From: Polyrhizophydium stewartii
Lineage: Eukaryota > Chytridiomycota > Chytridiomycetes > Rhizophydiales
Direction: 5' to 3'
Assembly: GCA_027604665.1 (NCBI GenBank)
Contig: JADGIZ010000588.1
Span: forward strand, 1 to 11,424
DNA: 11,424 nt
Below the pieces are notes generated by a model. The model did not search any database, was not told where the DNA came from, and saw only the letters and a program-made list of their open reading frames with translations. Made by a program: the position numbers and the translations under genes. Positions 6,256 through 11,424 of the stretch are shown one piece after another (positions within the stretch are counted from its first letter, which is position 1; each line of letters starts with the position of its first letter).

Positions 6256-7473
6256 GCGGTAGGAGCGATGTAAGCACGAGCGGCCGGCGACAAGCAAGGC
6301 ATGCCGGAGGGCAGCAGAGCACGGTCATGGCCACGACAGTCCGCGAGACGACGAGAAGCGGGTCCGGATAAGCGGTGCGCGGGGCAGGCAGCGTGTTCGG
6401 TCAGCTTTCAGGGTCGAGGGAGAGCATGGCTGCCGGCAAGGTAGAGCCACGCGAGGAGTGGCGGCGGTGGCGGCGGCAGCAGCAGCAGCGGCAACAGCAG
6501 GCGTACATAGACGGCAAGAAAGAGCATGCTGATACGGCGAGGAGAGTTTCGGTGCGACGGCGAGAGGACCACGACTGCCGCTGGCGGTTGGGGAAAGCGG
6601 GAGCGCAGGCACAACTCGCATTCTCGTGCGGCGCAGCCAGATATGTTATGGCGCTCGCACGACCCCTCGTCACCGCGAAACTCAGCCGCCAATGTGCGGC
6701 TGCGATTCACACGGCCTGGCACACTGCGGCCAGAAGCCAGCGACACGAGGCGTGCGTCTGTTGTGCGCGCGCGCCTGGCGACGCTGGAGACTGCACACAT
6801 GCCGCCGCTGCGCATGCCGCCTGAACTCTAAATGCGGGAAAGGGGCAGGGCATGCAAGGTGCCCACCTGCATGCTTTCGGCCGGGTCAAGGCGGCCGCGA
6901 GCGCGATAGGGTGTGCTTGATTGAGCACTCGCTGTCCTTGAATGAGGCTGCAGCGAGACTCGGGCGCGAGAGAAACGGGCGCAAGAACGGCGGGCTGTTT
7001 GGCCGCTGCAGCTGGCTTGAATATCTGCTCAGCACTGTCGGCGCCGAGACGGGACGGCAGCGAGCGAGCCTGGGCTTTGCGGTGAGCGGGAGTGGGTGGA
7101 AAGGCGTAGTTGTCCCGGCAGCCGGCAAGAAGGCGGCGGTCGGCGATTTTTGAGTTGGGGCCGGCAGCGCCATCCGGCCCGAGCCCGTCGGAGTTTGGTC
7201 AGCGCCTCGCGTGTTGTCTCTGGGCGGCCGCAGGGTCCGTATCGATAATACCGCCGTGCGGCGAGTCCGTGCGGGCAGCATGTAACGCCGACGATGCTGG
7301 ATGACAGTCGGGCGGCCGCCCGATGTTTGAGTCGCCGCCGGCCTCAGTCACCGTATGTGTCGCTGCCTCGCGCCAGAGGATGTTCAGCCTCCTGGGGCGT
7401 CGACACCACGCGGCGCGCACGCGGAACGCGGTCTTGGTCTCGGAGGCACCCTGCCCGCCTGCCGCCGACCCAG
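6256..7473. other. Divergent intergenic/promoter region
   Basis: About 1.2 kb separates the divergently transcribed glycosyltransferase and INCENP genes and should hold both promoters and leaders. Many chance open frames occur on both strands, the longest on the plus strand at 6626-7153, but none shows a domain or plausible composition. A CAG/CGG-rich patch lies near 6460-6500. I found no clear TATA box or MluI cell-cycle box (ACGCGT). No gene is supported here, although parts of the two 5' ends may extend into it. Confidence 0.55.
7323..7473 (+). other. Possible alternative 5' exon and intron of INCENP
   Basis: An ATG at 7323 opens ten codons (MFESPPASVT) that end exactly at a consensus donor, GTATGT, at 7353. 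An acceptor, CCGACCCAG, ends at 7473, directly before the ATG at 7474. Splicing this 121-base interval would join the ten codons in frame to the INCENP start. No CTGAC branch sequence is present, unlike every other intron in the window, so this remains an alternative to an unspliced start at 7474. Confidence 0.3.
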
Positions 7474-10400
7474 ATGGCCACAGCAGCGGCCCGCGGCCGC
7501 GGACAGCGTGCCCCCGCGCGCGCTCGAGCCACGGTGCAGGCCGCAGACACCCAGCACGCTGACGCCGCGGCGCTCCCAAGCGGGCTCGAGGCCTTTGCCG
7601 CTGTCCAGCTCGGCGACGTGCAGCGGCTCATGTCCGAAAGCGACAAGGCTCTGTGCGCCGCCCTCGACGAGCACCTCAGCTTCCTGGCCTCGCTGGCGCA
7701 GCAGCTTCAACAGACCCAAGCCGAGATTCAGGCTTCGCGTGAGCCTGGTGCTGCTGCTGCGGCTGCCTCAAGCGCACCTTCATCGACGCAGGAGCAGCCA
7801 AGCGCCGGCTCAGAGCCCAAAGGAGCCGATGTCGACGAAGACAACGACGACGACGACTTTGTCGAGACCAAGCCCGTGCGCGGCAAGGGCCGCAGCAAGA
7901 CTGCCCGCGCCGCTGCATCCAAGGCTGGCGCCAAGGCCACCAAGGCCGCCGGCAAGGTAACCAAGGCCGCGGCCAAGGCCACCGGCCGGCGAGGCGCAGA
8001 GGCCGCTGCTTCGGACGCTGCCGACCAGGACGTCGACCAGCAAGTCGAGGCCGCCCCTGTGCCGCCCGCCGCTGAAGACGCGGCCCCGAAACCTGCGTCC
8101 CCTGCGCCAGCAAGGGCAGGCACCAAGCGCACGGTAGAAGAGTCTGCCGAGTCTGCGGACGCTGCCGGAGACGTCGGCGACGGAGGATCCGCCGTCAGCG
8201 ACGACCCGCTTCTCCAGCACCAAGATCCCGCTGCTGGCGTCGATGCGTCCGGCCAGGGCGACGAGGCTGAGGCCGCTGGTCTGCAGGCGCCGGCCGAGAC
8301 CCAACGCAAGAGCAAGCGCACCAAGAAAACCCCCACGTTGCGGGTGCCCAAGCTGCGCACCAAGCGCGGCAAGGCGGCACCAGCGGCAGCAGCCGAGTCC
8401 GACGAGGAGGCCGATCCAGGCGGCGCCGCCACCAAGCCCGAGCCGCAGGCGGATAGCGTTGAGGCGCAGGCTGAGAGTGTTGAGCTGCCGCGCACGCCTT
8501 CTACTAGTGCATTGGCCGCCGCGCTGGCTGCCGACGAGATGGACGCCGAGCCAGCAGCGTCTGGAGACACGGAGTCCGCCCAGCCGCAGCCGCCCGAGCC
8601 CCAGCATCCGGTTCTCGACAAGGATGAGAATCATGCGGCAGCGCATTCTGCTGCCAGGCCCGGCGTGACTGCGATGGATATGGATGCTGCCGAGCATGAT
8701 GTCTTGCTTGGCTCGGAGCGGGCATCGGATGCATCGAATCCAGGCAGCACCCGCCAAGACGATACACACATGCCCGGCGCAATGCCCGACTCGGAAGCCA
8801 CGGCAGCACCGTCTGCTCCAGCGACCGCCAGCATTGCACCGGCGGCAAAGCCGCCAATGACGCAGGCACGCTCTCGGCTGTACAACGTCCCCAAAATCTC
8901 GGAGCTCGGACCTGTCGATACATCGATTGGCGCATCAACGATTGCGATACCAAAGCTGCCCAAGCTCAGCCGCGAGCGAGCGCACAAGGACTCGGACGCG
9001 CACAGCACCTCGAGCAAGGAGAGCGCGAGTGGGACGAACACGGGCGCTGCGCAGGCCAAGCGGTCACTCGAGGCTGTTCCCGAGGATGCCGAGAACACTC
9101 CTGTTGCCAAGAAGGTCCGAGCCGCATCGATGGAGTCGCAGCGATCCAGCGGCCATGCTGCTTCACAGCTGCCGGCTGCGCCGTCGGGGGATGCAAGACC
9201 TGTGCCTGCTCCCAGAGCCGCACCAGAAGGCACCACAGCAGACAAGGCCGCGCCAATCGCAAGCGTGATGGGAGCGACGCGCTATCACAGCGCGCTGGGC
9301 GTGACAGCGGCGCTTGCGACGTCGAGCATCCTGTCGCAGATCAGCATGCAGGCCGATGTGAACCGCGAAATGAGCGATCTGCGACTCAAGACGTCTGTTG
9401 CTGAGCCGCTTGACATGATGCGCAAGTTGCTTGGAAGCGATCCGTCGAGCAGCGCGATGCCGCCTTCATTGTCGTCGTCGTCGTCGTCGTTATCTTCAGC
9501 AGTGCCGCCGCTGTCGCGTGGGACCTCTGCAGCTGCATCTGCTCCCAGCACTCGCTCAGCCTCCACCGAGCAGCCGCCTTTGAAGCCCGCTGCTGCGGCG
9601 CTGATGCCCGAGCGATCCATGCGTGCTCTCAACTCGGCTGATGCGTCTGGCTCGGGTTCGGGCCTGAGCAAGAGCCAGACCAAAGTCGAGGAGCGTGCAG
9701 CATCATCGGCAGCCACGGCGACTGGCTCTGGTACCGGCGCTGCGGCATTGTCGTCGCTGGCAGCGGCAGCAACTGCACCTGCACCGATGGCGCCACCGTT
9801 CCGGGGTCTTGCCGATGCGCCGAGCGGCATTCCGCGGACTCCACTCAAGGCGGGCATCCAGCGCAGCAACTCTCGGCCAGAAGGTGCAGCAGCCACCGAG
9901 ACGCCAGGAAAGTCGCACATCCCCGTGATTGCGCCAAAGACGACTGCCGCAGCAGCAGCAGTCAACGCAAGCGCTCTACCGGTTGCTGCCCACTCGAGCC
10001 AAGCCAGCGTTGTGACTGCACAAGAAGCCGCTGGTGCTCCAGAGCCTGCTCGGCCCGTGGCGGCGTCAGCCAAGCCGCCAGCCGCGACCACAAGCGCACC
10101 CAAGAGCTCGACAGACCCGATCGCATCGGCAACATCCAACGCATCTGCGTCGAGCTCGGTGGCGACGGCCGCGACCACGGCATCGAGCGCGGCAACTGGC
10201 GCACCGCGGGCCAAGCCGGAGATCAAGTCACTGCAGGCTGCCGCAGCCGCGGCAAAGAAGGTGAGCTTTTTATGAATGCTTGCCGTTTGAAAGCCGGGCG
10301 ACACTGACCCACGGCGCCGCGAGCAGGAGCAGGCCGAGAAGGAGCGCCGCGCCAAGCTCCGTGAAGCCAAAGATCTTGCTCGCGAGCAGACTGCGGCAGC

Positions 10401-11382
10401 CACAGCAGCAGCGGCTGCAGCAACGGCGGCGTCCAAAGCTGCAGCAGCAGCAGCAGCAGCAGCACAAAAGGACATGCGATCAGTTCAGCCGCCTGTGCCA
10501 GCCGTCGCGCCGGTCCAGTTTGGGCAGCATCCACAGCCTGCGCAAGGAGCTGCCAAGCCGCTGCTGCCTGTCAAGGTGGGAGCTGGCGACGCCCAGGCGG
10601 GAACCAAGCCGGTGAGTCGGCTCGGATGCGCAAATGGACGTTGGCTTGATGCTGATGCTGTGGTGCGTGGGCAGAAACTGCCGTTGCTGCAAGGGGGGCC
10701 GTCGGCTCTTGCAGGTTCCGTTCGTGTGGCAACAGCAGCGCCTTCTGGTCTCGGGCCATCTTTGGCTGGGACTACATCGTCGAGCTCGGCCGCCGCCGCA
10801 GCAGCAGGTTCGACGCTCATGGGCGTGCCGAAGCCAATGGGCCCTCCAAAGAACCCGATACTGCCGCCCGGTGGCTTTGGCAAGAAGCCGATGCTGGCAC
10901 CGCAAGCGGGCGGCGGCGGTGTGGCCCGTGCCGGCGGAGTGGCCAACGCGGCTGGCGGCGGCAGCAGCAGCGGAAGTGGCACGGACAAGGGCAAAGGCGC
11001 GCAGGTGCTGACGATCGTTGGCGACGACGGGGAGCTGCCCGAGCCGGCGTCCGAGTACACGGACTCTGACGAGTCGATAGCGGACGAGACGCCCCAGGCC
11101 AAGAAGATTGCGTCGTGGGCGCGGACGCCGTTTGTGCGCGAGGCGCTGCGGCGGCAGCAGCAGCAGGACCCGGACGACATTTTTGGCACGGTCAAGCCGA
11201 TCCGGCTGGACGAGATCTTTGGGCGGGGGCCGGCGGACGCCCAGCGGCTGCGCAAGCGCACGAGCTCGGCGCACTGGCTCGGGACGGACGCGCTGACGGC
11301 CGAGGAGGAGCTTGCGTACAAGCGGCGCATGGGGTACATGGCGGGCGACGAGGACGAGGGGGACGAGCGGGCGGCGGAATGA
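7474..11382 (+). CDS. INCENP: Inner centromere protein (INCENP/Sli15)
   Basis: Three exons, 7474-10260, 10327-10611 and 10675-11382, give about 1259 residues. Both introns have GTGAG donors and CTGAC/CTGAT branches, in phase 0. The C-terminus carries an unmistakable IN-box: ASWARTPFVREAL (W1172), then DPDDIFGTVKPIRLDEIFG, then KRTSSAHW with T1220-S1221-S1222. This corresponds to the human sequence that wraps Aurora B and is phosphorylated at the TSS motif. A helix-prone N-terminal segment (about 38-90, with LMSESDKALCAALDEHLSF) sits where the CEN box binds Survivin/Bir1 and Borealin. The middle is long, alanine-rich and disordered, with basic patches and proline-directed sites such as IPRTPLK (T789). 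Around the first intron a short charged helix (KKEQAEKERRAKLREAKD) recalls the INCENP single alpha-helix. The protein scaffolds the chromosomal passenger complex at centromeres and spindle midzone. An in-frame ATG at 7294 would add 60 arginine-rich residues that do not look coding. Confidence 0.92.
9472..9489 (+). repeat. TCG trinucleotide repeat in INCENP
   Basis: Six uninterrupted TCG triplets encode the core of a serine run in the disordered central part of INCENP. It is slippage-prone and in frame, so length changes would be tolerated. Confidence 0.8.
10441..10464 (+). repeat. GCA trinucleotide repeat (polyalanine) in INCENP
   Basis: Eight uninterrupted GCA triplets follow a GCT and encode nine consecutive alanines just after the charged helix in exon 2 of INCENP. 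Expansion would lengthen the linker between the helix and the IN-box without breaking the frame. Confidence 0.85.
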
Positions 11383-11424
11383 AGGGCGTGCGGCGGAGCA
11401 TGTGACGGCGCGCGCCCTTCATTC

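Noticed and set aside
6408..6527. 39-residue minus-strand peptide with a leucine/proline-rich hydrophobic stretch
   Set aside because: It looks like a membrane segment, but the leucines come from a CTG/CCG-rich patch. It stops before the glycosyltransferase, which has its own anchor, and I find no convincing splice into that gene. It could at most be an upstream open frame.
6626..7153. 175-codon plus-strand open frame between the glycosyltransferase and INCENP
   Set aside because: The composition is Arg/Cys/Gly-rich, there is no domain, and several equally long frames overlap it on the other strand.
7728..8769. 297- and 319-codon minus-strand open frames antisense to the INCENP N-terminal half
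   Set aside because: The composition is low complexity and mirrors the sense strand. Neither shows an independent motif or start context.
9285..10475. 396-codon minus-strand open frame antisense to INCENP
   Set aside because: It is an Ala/Val/Ser-rich mirror of the low-complexity INCENP codons, produced by their GCN/TCN bias, and crosses the INCENP intron.

Overview
This is nuclear eukaryotic DNA, most likely from a GC-rich fungus. The spliceosomal introns are short (50 to 278 bases) and carry a nearly invariant CTGAC/CTGAT branch sequence. Two proteins are conserved eukaryotic chromatin or mitosis factors. A membrane glycosyltransferase of the procollagen lysyl hydroxylase (PLOD) type, as I recall seen in zoosporic fungi, hints at a chytrid-like lineage. 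That lineage guess is an inference of low confidence. I see no mobile element, CRISPR array, virus or bacterial-type operon.

Layout: (1) 141-212, minus strand: tRNA-Ile(AAU), with an upstream TATA box, a four-T terminator and a 10-base direct repeat on either side. (2) About 243-1331: roughly 1.1 kb with no gene I can support, ending in a TATA-like box. (3) 1332-1730, plus: a small secreted protein made almost entirely of Gly-X dipeptides, silk-like in pattern. (4) 1839-4442, minus: the WD40 subunit of chromatin assembly factor 1 (CAC2/CHAF1B), seven exons that splice in frame to 607 residues, including a 27-base micro-exon and a C-terminal ASF1-binding-type motif. (5) 4443-4672: a short TG/GA-rich spacer. 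(6) 4673-6255, minus: a type II membrane glycosyltransferase with the PLOD metal-binding signature, probably 510 residues with one intron near the 5' end. (7) 6256-7473: a divergent intergenic/promoter region. (8) 7474-11382, plus: an INCENP/Sli15 orthologue, the scaffold of the chromosomal passenger complex, three exons and about 1259 residues, ending in a clear IN-box with the TSS motif.

The genes do not form an operon or an evident pathway. CAC2 (histone deposition behind replication forks) and INCENP (Aurora kinase activation in mitosis) both act on chromatin in dividing cells, but they are separated by the secretory-pathway glycosyltransferase and have separate promoters. The glycosyltransferase and INCENP are divergently transcribed from a shared interval of about 1.2 kb. 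The glycine-rich gene and CAC2 converge, with 108 bases between their stop codons.

Exon boundaries were worked out by hand from GT/AG sites, branch motifs, reading phase and family conservation. The CAC2 and INCENP coding sums are divisible by three. The 5' ends of the glycosyltransferase and INCENP are the least certain parts.
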